5,600 nt of DNA from an uncultured Pleurocapsa sp. (GCA_937884735.1 CAKZYI010000748.1:1-5600), one strand, 5' to 3'. Shown: positions 1 through 5,600, counted from the stretch's first letter. Notes: a model not told the origin generated them from the sequence alone. Numbers and translations: made by a program.

Positions 1-1248
1 CATCAATCATACAAACAGCTACATCAGCATAAAAAACTTCTCGAAAAACAAGTTCAAAATCAAGCACAACAAATCAAAGATGCTTTAATAGCAGCCGAAG
101 CGGCAAGTAAGTCTAAACACGAGTTTTTGGGCAGCATGAGCCATGAATTACGCACTCCCTTAACTTGCGTTATTGGGCTTTCTAGTACGTTATTACAGTG
201 GTCGTCTACAAAATCGACTGCACCACTATCCCCAGAAAAACAACAGCAGTATCTCCATCTGATTCAACAGAGTGGCAAGCATTTACTCGCGTTAATCAAT
301 AATATTTTAGAGTTTTCTGATGTCGAATCAGGCAAACATTTATTAAACATCAAACAAATATCCCTAGTGGATATAGCCAGACAATCTTTGCAAATGCTTC
401 AAGAAACAGCCGAAGCCAAAAAAATCACCCTAAGCTCGGAAATAAAGCTAAACATAGACCAAGAATACTTTTTTGCCGATGAAATTAGGCTTAAAGAAAT
501 TTTGTTCAATCTGCTCAACAATGGAATTAAGTTTACCCCCAAGCAAGGAGAGGTAACTCTTAGAGTTTGGCGAGAAAAACGCCATGTAGTATTTCAAGTG
601 GAAGATACGGGGATTGGTATAGCTCCTCAAGAAATTCCTTTACTATTTGAAAAATTTAAACAAATAGAAAACTTTAGAGATCGTACTCATGGTGGTACGG
701 GTTTGGGATTAGCTTTATCTAAAAAACTTGTAGAGCTACATGGTGGGAATATCGAAGTAGAGTCAGCTTTAGATAAAGGCTCTATGTTTACGGTGTCTCT
801 ACCAGTAAAGACTCACTTTGAGCCTCATTTAAATCATGACTCATCTGCTTTGCGACAAACTATCTCATCTTCTCCTACCATCGTGTTAGTTACAGAAGAT
901 GAGGAAAGTGCGACTTTCATTTGCCAGCTTTTAAATACTATTGACTGCCAAGTAGTTTGGCTAATGGATTCTATTATGGCAATGAATCAAATAGAGCTAT
1001 TACAGCCGAGATTAATAATCATAGATTGTGATTTTGGTTTAGTAGGAATAAACAATCTTACCCAAGCTATCCAAAAAAGCTCCATAGCAAATGAGATTAA
1101 TCTAATTGTACTCGGCGATCGTCAAAGCAATAATAACCAAAATTTTGCTTTGGGAAAAGTCGATGACTATCTGAGCAAAGCTATGAATCCAACTCAAATT
1201 ATCAATAAGGTCAATAAGTTTCTCAAAGGTAGCCAGAATCAGAAGTAA
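1..1248 (+). CDS. Hybrid sensor histidine kinase with C-terminal receiver-like domain (5' end outside window)
   Basis: The frame is open from base 1, so the start and any sensor domain lie upstream; 415 residues are visible. They begin with a charged, Gln/Lys-rich probable coiled-coil linker (residues 1-40). The HisKA dimerisation domain follows, with H-box SHELRTPLT (phospho-acceptor His48, codon 142-144). The HATPase_c domain has its N-box (NLLNNGIKF, from 508), G1 box (EDTGIGIA, 601), F box (FEKFKQ) and G2 box (GGTGLGLA, 691), so the kinase core looks catalytically complete. Residues from about 292 form a receiver-like domain: acidic pocket TEDEE (892), candidate phospho-Asp in LIIIDCDF (codon 1024) and conserved Lys in DYLSK (codon 1177). 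The usual switch Thr/Ser is Gly (LIVLGD) and the Pro after the Lys is Ala. By family it should autophosphorylate on His48 and signal to its own or a separate receiver. The stimulus cannot be told. The track-like start at 127 is an internal TTG, not the true start. CikA, which also ends in a pseudo-receiver, is a remote alternative. Confidence 0.93.
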   Translation, partial: HQSYKQLHQHKKLLEKQVQNQAQQIKDALIAAEAASKSKHEFLGSMSHELRTPLTCVIGLSSTLLQWSSTKSTAPLSPEKQQQYLHLIQQSGKHLLALINNILEFSDVESGKHLLNIKQISLVDIARQSLQMLQETAEAKKITLSSEIKLNIDQEYFFADEIRLKEILFNLLNNGIKFTPKQGEVTLRVWREKRHVVFQVEDTGIGIAPQEIPLLFEKFKQIENFRDRTHGGTGLGLALSKKLVELHGGNIEVESALDKGSMFTVSLPVKTHFEPHLNHDSSALRQTISSSPTIVLVTEDEESATFICQLLNTIDCQVVWLMDSIMAMNQIELLQPRLIIIDCDFGLVGINNLTQAIQKSSIANEINLIVLGDRQSNNNQNFALGKVDDYLSKAMNPTQIINKVNKFLKGSQNQK

Positions 1249-1317
1249 AGCAGTTAAGGACATAAAAGAGTAGTGAAGAAAGAGAGGATGAAGAAATTTT
1301 AACTGCTTCAACTACTC
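1248..1317. terminator. Overlapping inverted repeats between convergent genes, possible terminator
   Basis: AAGCAGTTAA (1248-1257, overlapping the kinase stop) is perfectly complementary to TTAACTGCTT (1299-1308). GAGTAGTGAAG (1268-1278) pairs with CTTCAACTACTC (1306-1317) with one bulged base. On the minus strand the second hairpin is followed directly by TTTTAT, as expected of an intrinsic terminator for the thf1 remnant. Its loop of about 27 nt is long for one. On the plus strand no T-run follows either stem. The two pairings share 1306-1308 and cannot both be complete. Confidence 0.35.
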
Positions 1318-1338
1318 CACTAGCCCACAACTACTTTA

Positions 1339-1931
1339 CTATTCAGCTGTTGCTTCTTCTACTTCTTTAGTTTCACTACTAGAAGTAGCTGCTTTTTCTT
1401 GTTCTCATTTTGCTCTTTGCTAGCGGCTTGCCTCTAGAACATCTTCGATAACCTTGAGCAACTCGGTCATTTTCTCTAGATTTCCCCGATATAGATTCCG
1501 ATCGCAAAGGGACGACTGTACTTAAAATTATCGTTTGTAGAAATTGCTTTGATTGGCTCTACGATATAACCATTGTCATTTTCCGCCTCTGGATTACTCA
1601 GCCAAGCAATTAGATCTGATGTAGATTTATCTTTTGCAAGGGATAGTAACGTTCCTGCTTGAGATTTATAAGTTTCAGGATTAGCATCAGTAGAAGTACA
1701 CAAAGCATTAAAAATCTTCTCTTTATCGCTTTCTGGCTGATACCCCTGCATCAAACGTTCAAATGAAGTGACAATTCCCAAATAATAAATAGGATCGCTC
1801 TTAAAGTCTGCATTTACTGATAATAAGTGCATTTCTACTAGCAATTCTTCAATTACTCTACGATAGATAGAGTTAATTGGACGAGGATAAGCAGCATAAA
1901 AAGCCCTTTTACTATCGGAAACAGTTTTCAT
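1339..1931 (-). pseudogene. thf1: Broken thf1/psp29 (photosystem II biogenesis protein Thf1): internal deletion, frameshift and two stops
   Basis: The ATG at 1931-1929 opens MKTVSDSKRAFYAAY, then RPINSIYRRVIEELLVEMHL and DFKSDPIYYLGIVTSFERLM. This is the hallmark N-terminal half of Thf1/Psp29, a protein of cyanobacteria and chloroplasts needed for normal thylakoid and photosystem II biogenesis and linked to FtsH protease stability. The head is conserved to NFKYSRPFAIG (Gly codon 1499-1497), then turns into IYIGEI and stops at 1478-1476, giving about 151 residues against roughly 220-250 in the family. From 1494 the minus strand, in a different frame, encodes the family's C-terminal helix: LYRGNLEKMTELLKVIEDV and onward to EASR. 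This frame has TAG at 1422-1420 and TGA at 1407-1405, then resumes with EQEKAATSSSETKEVEEA to TAG at 1341-1339. About 40-45 residues between FAIG and YRxNLEKM are missing (estimated from memory of the family). The junction lies near 1494-1500. A short truncated protein could still be made. No clear Shine-Dalgarno or promoter was seen upstream. Confidence 0.88.
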
Positions 1932-2202
1932 AATAAGTATCAATTTTTTCTATCTATCTTTATTTTATTTATCCTACGAGTCTTGAATTTTAGTTATCGT
2001 GATTGAGCAATTTACTAAAATAAAACTCTTAGCATATCTTTATATTATGCAATGATTGTGTCACAGTATGGTCATGCTTCAGTCAATTATTGAAAAAGCA
2101 AAGCTGCCAGCCATGTTTTGAAAGTTAGGAAAAATAAGGGTTGGGTAGGTGTTGAATGTGCGAAAATATTCTAATAAATTTAATCCTATACAAAAACAGA
2201 CC
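1932..2202. other. AT-rich intergenic spacer between divergent thf1 remnant and small hypothetical gene
   Basis: No convincing gene or RNA was found here. It holds the 5' flanks of both divergent genes. A short inverted repeat, GCATA (2032-2036) with TATGC (2046-2050), surrounds TATATT/TATTAT sequences that could act as -10 boxes but have no good -35. AAGGG at 2136-2140 sits 8 nt before a GTG at 2149, which opens an alternative longer start for the gene at 2203. Confidence 0.6.
2152..2180 (+). promoter_or_regulatory. Weak sigma70-type promoter candidate for the 2203 gene
   Basis: TTGAAT (2152-2157) is separated by 17 bp from TAAATT (2175-2180); each hexamer matches consensus at four of six positions. 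Transcription would begin near 2187, just upstream of the ATG at 2203. It is incompatible with use of the alternative GTG start at 2149. Confidence 0.22.
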
Positions 2203-2496
2203 ATGCAGCCAATTACCCTCAAACCGCAAACCAAACAGCAAATTGCTTCTCCTCAGTTGCCTTTAGCCGTATATCGAGAAGTGGCTGCTCATCTAAGGCA
2301 AGTTGACGGAGTTTTGGCTAATCTAATTCTTCATCCTGTAAAACATCAGCCTGGGGCAAAATTTGATTATTATCAAAGCCAGGTTGCAGCATTAGAGATA
2401 AGTTATTCAGAAGAGATTGCAGAAAAAGATAAGCAACAAATAACAGAGATCTTAGACTATTACGCTCGACGTTATCGTCCTTGGGAAACAGTTTGA
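2203..2496 (+). CDS. Small conserved-looking hypothetical protein (97 aa)
   Basis: I do not recognise a named family. From ATG 2203 the protein is 97 residues: a Gln/Lys-rich N-terminus (MQPITLKPQTKQQI), then PQLPLAVYREVAAHLRQVDG, a central stretch with FDYYQSQVAALEISY, and an acidic-basic helix ending in ITEILDYYARRYRPWETV. There are no cysteines, signal peptide or membrane segment, so it is probably a compact soluble cytoplasmic protein. The texture resembles short conserved hypothetical proteins common in cyanobacteria (impression, not a search result). The start is uncertain. The frame extends upstream to GTG 2149 (115 aa), which has AAGGG 8 nt ahead, but the added segment looks less protein-like, so I prefer ATG 2203. 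It ends 24 bp before the oxidoreductase ATG on the same strand, which suggests co-transcription. Confidence 0.68.
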   Translation: MQPITLKPQTKQQIASPQLPLAVYREVAAHLRQVDGVLANLILHPVKHQPGAKFDYYQSQVAALEISYSEEIAEKDKQQITEILDYYARRYRPWETV

Positions 2497-2520
2497 CAAT
2501 TGACAGCTAAAAATTGACAA
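2493..2520 (+). repeat. Four-unit heptanucleotide repeat (TTGACAA type) between two co-oriented genes
   Basis: Four consecutive 7-bp units can be read: TTGACAA (2493-2499), TTGACAG (2500-2506), CTAAAAA (2507-2513, degenerate) and TTGACAA (2514-2520). The first contains the stop codon of the upstream gene and the last runs into the ATG of the downstream one. It resembles the short tandem heptanucleotide repeats known from cyanobacterial intergenic DNA. TTGACA also matches a -35 box, but no good -10 is correctly spaced ahead of the ATG. Confidence 0.6.
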
Positions 2521-3563
2521 TGGAATCTCATAATACCCCCACCCTTTTTGATTCTTCTAGCCCATCACCCAATCACTTCAAAAAAAAGCTAGTTTTAATT
2601 GGTGGTGGTCATTCTCATGCGATCGCTTTGAAGTTATGGGGAATGGATTCTATACCTAGTACAGATCTAATTTTGATTAGTGACGTGGAGCAAACACCTT
2701 ATTCAGGAATGCTACCTGGTCATGTGGCGGGTTTTTATAGTTATACCGAAACTCATATTGATTTACGCAACTTAGCCAAGTTTGCAGGTGCTAAGTTAAT
2801 TATCGATCGTGCCGTCGATTTAGATCTCAATAACCATAAAATTATTTGTGAGTCTGGCAAACAGATTGAGTTTGATTATTTATCTCTTGATATTGGTAGT
2901 ACTCCCCAAACAATCACTATTCCTGGTGCCAATAAATATGCTATTCCCGCCAAACCTGTACCCGAATTCCTCAAAGCTTGGTATGAATTAAAACAAGAAG
3001 CAATATCCAATTCAACTCAGCCGATTTCTTTGGTTATAGTAGGTGGTGGCGCGGGAGGAGTAGAGCTAGCATTAAATATGCAAGCCTGTTTGCGAAAAAT
3101 TTTAGATCGACCACAAGATAACCTACAAATACATCTAGTTCATCGTGGCGATCGCCTATTATCAGGTCATAATAATTGGGTAAGTAATAAGCTAAAAAAA
3201 ATTTTACTAGAGAGGGGTATTAAGCTACATCTAGAGCAAGAAGTTATAGAGGTATTAAGCGATCGCATTAACTGCAAATCGGGCTTTAGTATTCAATACG
3301 ACCGAGTTTTCTGGGTTACTCAAGCTACGGCACCATCTTGGATTGAACAATCTCAGCTTGCTACTAACGAGCGGGGTTTTGTTTTAGTAACAGATACTCT
3401 CCAGTCTGTTTCCCATCCCCAAATATTTGCAGCGGGAGATATTGCCACTATGATTGACCATAAACGTCCTAAAGCGGGAGTATTTGCCGTTCGTCAGGGA
3501 CAACCACTGTTTCATAATTGGCAACAAATATTGACCGAACAACCATTGACAAAACAACCTTAA
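2520..3563 (+). CDS. FAD/NAD(P)-dependent oxidoreductase, SelD-linked NADH dehydrogenase-like family, ended by a probably premature stop
   Basis: From ATG 2520 the product is 347 residues. The first dinucleotide-binding motif is LVLIGGGHSHAIAL (GGGHSH, residues 28-33). Next comes QTPYSGMLPGHVAGFY (from residue 58), typical of the pyridine nucleotide-disulfide oxidoreductase family found N-terminal to SelD (TIGR03169 type). The second Rossmann motif is VIVGGGAGGVELAL (Gly175-Gly180), and the C-terminal FAD motif is IFAAGDIA (Asp307), followed by AGVFAVRQGQPLF. It should be a cytoplasmic or membrane-peripheral flavoprotein oxidising NAD(P)H; its physiological acceptor is unknown. In cyanobacteria this domain is usually the N-terminal half of a fusion with selenide, water dikinase. 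Here TAA at 3561-3563 ends the frame right after LTEQPLTKQP, and the expected last ~50 residues of the domain follow in the same frame (next entry). No Shine-Dalgarno precedes the start. Three HIP1 sites lie inside. The family call is firm; function of the truncated product is uncertain. Confidence 0.87.
   Translation: MESHNTPTLFDSSSPSPNHFKKKLVLIGGGHSHAIALKLWGMDSIPSTDLILISDVEQTPYSGMLPGHVAGFYSYTETHIDLRNLAKFAGAKLIIDRAVDLDLNNHKIICESGKQIEFDYLSLDIGSTPQTITIPGANKYAIPAKPVPEFLKAWYELKQEAISNSTQPISLVIVGGGAGGVELALNMQACLRKILDRPQDNLQIHLVHRGDRLLSGHNNWVSNKLKKILLERGIKLHLEQEVIEVLSDRINCKSGFSIQYDRVFWVTQATAPSWIEQSQLATNERGFVLVTDTLQSVSHPQIFAAGDIATMIDHKRPKAGVFAVRQGQPLFHNWQQILTEQPLTKQP
3531..3560 (+). repeat. Imperfect 15-bp tandem duplication just before the stop codon
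   Basis: TTGACCGAACAACCA (3531-3545) is followed by TTGACAAAACAACCT (3546-3560); 12 of 15 bases match. It encodes LTEQP-LTKQP, immediately before TAA at 3561. It appears to be a small in-frame expansion of the linker between the main fold and the C-terminal tail. Confidence 0.7.
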
Positions 3564-3716
3564 GAATCCTATATTCCTCAAGATAAGTATTTAGCTTTAA
3601 TTGGTACAGGAGACTATAAAGCGATCGCATCCTGGGATAGGTTTGGTTGGCAATCTAGGCTATTTTGGCAGCTTAAAGACTATATTGATCGCAAATTTAT
3701 GAATCAATTTAATTAA
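3564..3716 (+). pseudogene. C-terminal remnant of the SelD-linked oxidoreductase, in frame after TAA
   Basis: Reading on in the same frame past TAA 3561-3563 gives 50 residues to the next stop at 3714-3716. They run ESYIPQDKYLALIGTGDYKA, then IASWDRFGWQSRLFWQ and LKDYIDRKFMNQFN. The pattern PQxxYLxLIGTGDxxAIAS...W..KDxIDRxFM is the known end of this oxidoreductase domain, just before SelD in fused proteins. With one sense codon in place of TAA the protein would be about 397 residues, normal for the domain. No other stop or frameshift occurs in the tail, and it even has a HIP1 site at 3621, so the interruption looks recent, is a sequence error, or is tolerated. It has no start of its own that would make a sensible protein. 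Confidence 0.82.
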
Positions 3717-3721
3717 TCAAT

Positions 3722-3735
3722 CACTAGTCACTAGT
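3722..3735 (+). repeat. Two tandem CACTAGT heptamers between convergent genes
   Basis: CACTAGT occurs twice head to tail (3722-3728, 3729-3735). ACTAGT is itself palindromic, so 3723-3735 forms a near-perfect palindrome. No T-run follows, so it is not a convincing terminator for either flanking gene. Confidence 0.5.
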
Positions 3736-3747
3736 ATCTCAAAAACC

Positions 3748-4464
3748 TCAACTACATGTGGTCAAACGATGTATTTCTCCCCCAATGCGATAGAAATCAA
3801 ATCTTGAGTCAGAATTAAACCTTTCAGAAGGTAACAAGCGATCTCCTTGATCAATCAAGGAAAACTTTGAGCCAATATCTTGCTGTTGAGGAATAGTTGC
3901 TACCTGGTCTGAATTTTGAGGCTGTAGCTCAATCGTATCCCAAGCAATTGTAGTTTCTGATTGATGACAATACTTGTTTAAAGATGATTCTACAGAAACT
4001 AGACGATTATTGCGCTTGATAGTTAAAATAGCTTCCGAACGATTTGAGTTAACAACATTAAGATTATTTTTAGAACCAAAAGGTAAGATGATCCAATAAG
4101 ATACATTGCCATTCTCTGCTTTAAAACCACTACGATTTTCCAAAGGATAAGCAGGAATAAAAGTAGAACTTCTCAGATTAGCAATACCATTAGAATTTTC
4201 TTTTTGCTTTGCTTCTCCTAAATAAAAATATTCATTGTCTTTCTGGCAAATATTTACATAAGAGGTAGCTGTTTCAAAAGCATATACTGCTTGATAAGCC
4301 GAGCCAAGTTGTTGACAATCATGCCACTCTGAAGCCAGTGCAAAGCTATAGTCTGCATCAGATGAGGCAAAAGCATTAAACGTAGTCAAAGACTGGATGC
4401 TTATATTTACTATTACAGCAATAGTAGAGATAATTATAAACTTTGTGTTAGATTTTTCGATCAT
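3748..4464 (-). CDS. Secreted/periplasmic hypothetical protein with Sec signal peptide
   Basis: The 238-residue product begins MIEKSNTKFIIISTIAVIVN, a classic signal peptide with a short charged n-region, a hydrophobic core at about residues 9-23 and a probable signal peptidase I site after AFA (residue 33). No lipobox Cys is present at the cleavage site. The mature part has four cysteines (50, 73, 166, 237), enough for two disulfides, consistent with an oxidising compartment. The stretch AVYAFETATSYVNICQKD, followed by YFYLGEAK and later FKAENGNVSYWI, recalls a loose group of small cyanobacterial exported proteins with a Y-x-I-C-G and 'NGxxxY' pattern (inference, not a named family). There are no further membrane helices and no catalytic motif I can name. 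The ATG at 4464-4462 is preceded by a weak AGGTG and by a good promoter match at 4549-4522. It is convergent with the oxidoreductase and divergent from the S4 gene, so it is probably monocistronic. Confidence 0.8.
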   Translation of the reverse strand: MIEKSNTKFIIISTIAVIVNISIQSLTTFNAFASSDADYSFALASEWHDCQQLGSAYQAVYAFETATSYVNICQKDNEYFYLGEAKQKENSNGIANLRSSTFIPAYPLENRSGFKAENGNVSYWIILPFGSKNNLNVVNSNRSEAILTIKRNNRLVSVESSLNKYCHQSETTIAWDTIELQPQNSDQVATIPQQQDIGSKFSLIDQGDRLLPSERFNSDSRFDFYRIGGEIHRLTTCS

Positions 4465-4521
4465 GACACCTATAAGTAGCTTTTACTCTTTATGAGATTG
4501 TTTTATAAATTAAATTTAGAA

Positions 4522-4549
4522 ATTATAGATTAGAAGTTCATGGTGTCCA
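4522..4549 (-). promoter_or_regulatory. Sigma70-type promoter for the secreted-protein gene
   Basis: On the minus strand TGGACA (4549-4544, five of six to TTGACA) is separated by 16 bp from a perfect TATAAT (4527-4522). Transcription would begin near 4515, giving a 5' leader of about 50 nt before the ATG at 4464. It is the best promoter match in the window. Confidence 0.5.
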
Positions 4550-4762
4550 CATAATAAATTCCTTCTAACAAATTGGCAATATGTCTTTAGTTATAATTAC
4601 GTAGCTTTTAGGCAGCAAAGTTTACCAAAAAACCACCAAGCCTTAATTGGAGTAGGTTTGAAAATTTAATTTGTTTTGGATAATTAAAATAAAAAAGTCT
4701 ACCCTTGCCTATGTCGTATGCGTCGATCGCTTATTATGTAAATAAAGATGAATTATTATTAA
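4550..4762. other. Non-coding spacer upstream of the S4-domain gene
   Basis: With the leader at 4465-4549 this makes an intergenic gap of about 300 bp between divergent genes. No gene or structured RNA was recognised. A perfect TATAAT occurs on the plus strand at 4592-4597, but the nearest -35-like sequence, TTGGCA (4573-4578), is only 13 bp away, so it is a weak promoter candidate for the S4 gene. The rest is AT-rich, with no clear Shine-Dalgarno before 4763. Confidence 0.5.
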
Positions 4763-5542
4763 ATGCTGCCAAAAGAAGACTTATTAAAGCGCGTTGAAAA
4801 TAAGGAAGAGATTACTCGCGTTATCGATCAAGCCGAACAAGCTATCAAAAATTGGGAAGTAGTCATTACAGATTTTTTATCTCCCCCAGTACTTGCAGAA
4901 GTCCAAGCAATTTTCCAAAATCTAACTGAAATAGAGACTTTACCTTGGGGCGGGTATCCTCAAGCAGAAAGACAAAGAATAGCTTTGTCTCGCCCTGACA
5001 TACCTTTAGATGAATCTCAAGTCGAACTAGCTGTTTTAGATATTGCAGGTAATTTTCTCTTCGATCCTGCTACCCATCGAGATTTTTTAGGCTCTATTTT
5101 AGGTACAGGTATTGTTAGAGATAAAGTGGGAGATATTATTGTTTTAGGAGAAAGAGGCGCGCAAGCCATTGTTGTTCCAGAAATGGTAGACTTTCTTACT
5201 ACTTCTTTAACCCAGGTACGCTCTGTAGCAGTAAAAACTCAGCAGATAGACTTTAGCGAATTAAAAATTCGTCCCCCCAAAAAGAAAGAAATAACTACCG
5301 TAGAAGCTTCCATGCGTTTGGATGCGATCGCTTCTGCTGGTTTTGGCATGTCTCGCAGTAAAATGGCAAATGCAATTTCGAGCAAAGATGTCCGAGTTAA
5401 TTGGAAAGAGATAACCCAATCTAGTCATAACGTCAAAGCAGGAGATTTGATTGCGATGCGAGGCAAAGGAAGATTGGAAGTAGGAGAAGTTTCTATTACT
5501 AAAAAGCAACGCTACCGAGTAAATTTGGTGCGGTACAAGTAG
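4763..5542 (+). CDS. Photosystem II S4 domain protein (YlmH-like RNA-binding protein)
   Basis: The 259-residue product matches the cyanobacterial/plastid 'photosystem II S4 domain' family (TIGR03069 type), related to Gram-positive YlmH. The N-terminal and middle part (about residues 35-155) holds a YlmH-type RNA-binding domain. It contains LPWGGYPQAERQRIALSRPD, then FDPATHRDFLGSILGTGIVR and VGDIIVLGERGAQAIV. The S4 domain spans about residues 184-242: MRLDAIASAGFGMSRSKMAN, then DVRVNWKEITQSS, then KAGDLIAMRGKGRLEV. S4 domains bind structured RNA, and YlmH has been tied to the 50S subunit and nascent-chain rescue in Bacillus. The photosystem II link in the name is by family and not shown here. 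The length is normal and no key region is missing. An in-frame TAA at 4760-4762 abuts the ATG, so no earlier start is possible. It appears to be transcribed alone. Confidence 0.92.
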   Translation: MLPKEDLLKRVENKEEITRVIDQAEQAIKNWEVVITDFLSPPVLAEVQAIFQNLTEIETLPWGGYPQAERQRIALSRPDIPLDESQVELAVLDIAGNFLFDPATHRDFLGSILGTGIVRDKVGDIIVLGERGAQAIVVPEMVDFLTTSLTQVRSVAVKTQQIDFSELKIRPPKKKEITTVEASMRLDAIASAGFGMSRSKMANAISSKDVRVNWKEITQSSHNVKAGDLIAMRGKGRLEVGEVSITKKQRYRVNLVRYK

Positions 5543-5600
5543 TAAACAGTATTTAGTATTGTGCGATCGCCTTAAATTAAATATATTGATAGGATTGCAG

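Noticed and set aside
448..630. 60-codon open frame on the minus strand within the kinase
   Set aside because: It lies opposite the conserved HATPase region of the kinase and has no family features.
1102..1311. 69-codon hydrophobic open frame on the minus strand
   Set aside because: It mostly mirrors the kinase C-terminus, and the apparent hydrophobicity arises from the antisense of an AT-rich coding region.
2000..2100. NtcA or CRP-like operator near GTGTCACA
   Set aside because: Neither the GTA-N8-TAC nor the TGTGA-N6-TCACA pattern is satisfied.
2493..2521. TTGACA boxes as -35 elements of a promoter for the oxidoreductase
   Set aside because: The best-spaced -10 (GACAAT, 2516-2521) would start transcription inside the coding region; the pattern is better explained as a heptamer repeat.
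3384..3581. 65-codon minus-strand open frame at the end of the oxidoreductase
   Set aside because: It is antisense to the conserved AAGD region and has no start signal or family match.
3714..3747. Terminator formed by the ACTAGT palindrome between convergent genes
   Set aside because: The stem is short and AT-rich, and no T-run follows on either strand.
5261..5509. 82-codon minus-strand open frame opposite the S4 domain
   Set aside because: It is a shadow of the strongly supported S4-domain coding sequence.

Overview
The window looks like chromosomal DNA from a low-GC cyanobacterium. Six perfect copies of the HIP1 octamer GCGATCGC are present (starting at 2619, 3148, 3259, 3621, 5324 and 5563). 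The gene set is also typical of cyanobacteria: a thf1/psp29 photosystem II biogenesis gene, the FAD oxidoreductase domain that cyanobacteria usually fuse to SelD, and a photosystem II S4 domain protein. I cannot name the species from sequence alone.

Layout: 1-1248 (+) is the 3' part of a hybrid histidine kinase ending in a partly degenerate receiver-like domain. After a short spacer with overlapping hairpins, a minus-strand thf1 lies at 1339-1931. It is a broken gene: the conserved head runs into the conserved tail in another frame, with the segment between them missing and two further stops in the tail. A roughly 270 bp AT-rich spacer leads to a small hypothetical gene (2203-2496, +). This is followed at once by an FAD/NAD oxidoreductase of the SelD-linked type (2520-3563, +). 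The two are probably co-transcribed and are joined by a heptanucleotide repeat. The oxidoreductase is stopped by an in-frame TAA just after a 15-bp tandem duplication, but about 50 recognisable family residues continue in the same frame to 3716, and no SelD domain follows. Convergent to it is a gene for a small secreted protein of unknown function (3748-4464, -) with a good upstream promoter match. A spacer of about 300 bp separates it from the divergent S4-domain gene (4763-5542, +), which looks intact.

The genes do not form an obvious pathway; this reads as ordinary chromosomal neighbourhood. What stands out is decay: two adjacent genes between about 1339 and 3716 carry disabling changes (deletion, frameshift, nonsense), while the flanking genes are intact. 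I found no tRNA, rRNA, CRISPR array, transposase or phage gene, and no convincing evidence of a new biological system.
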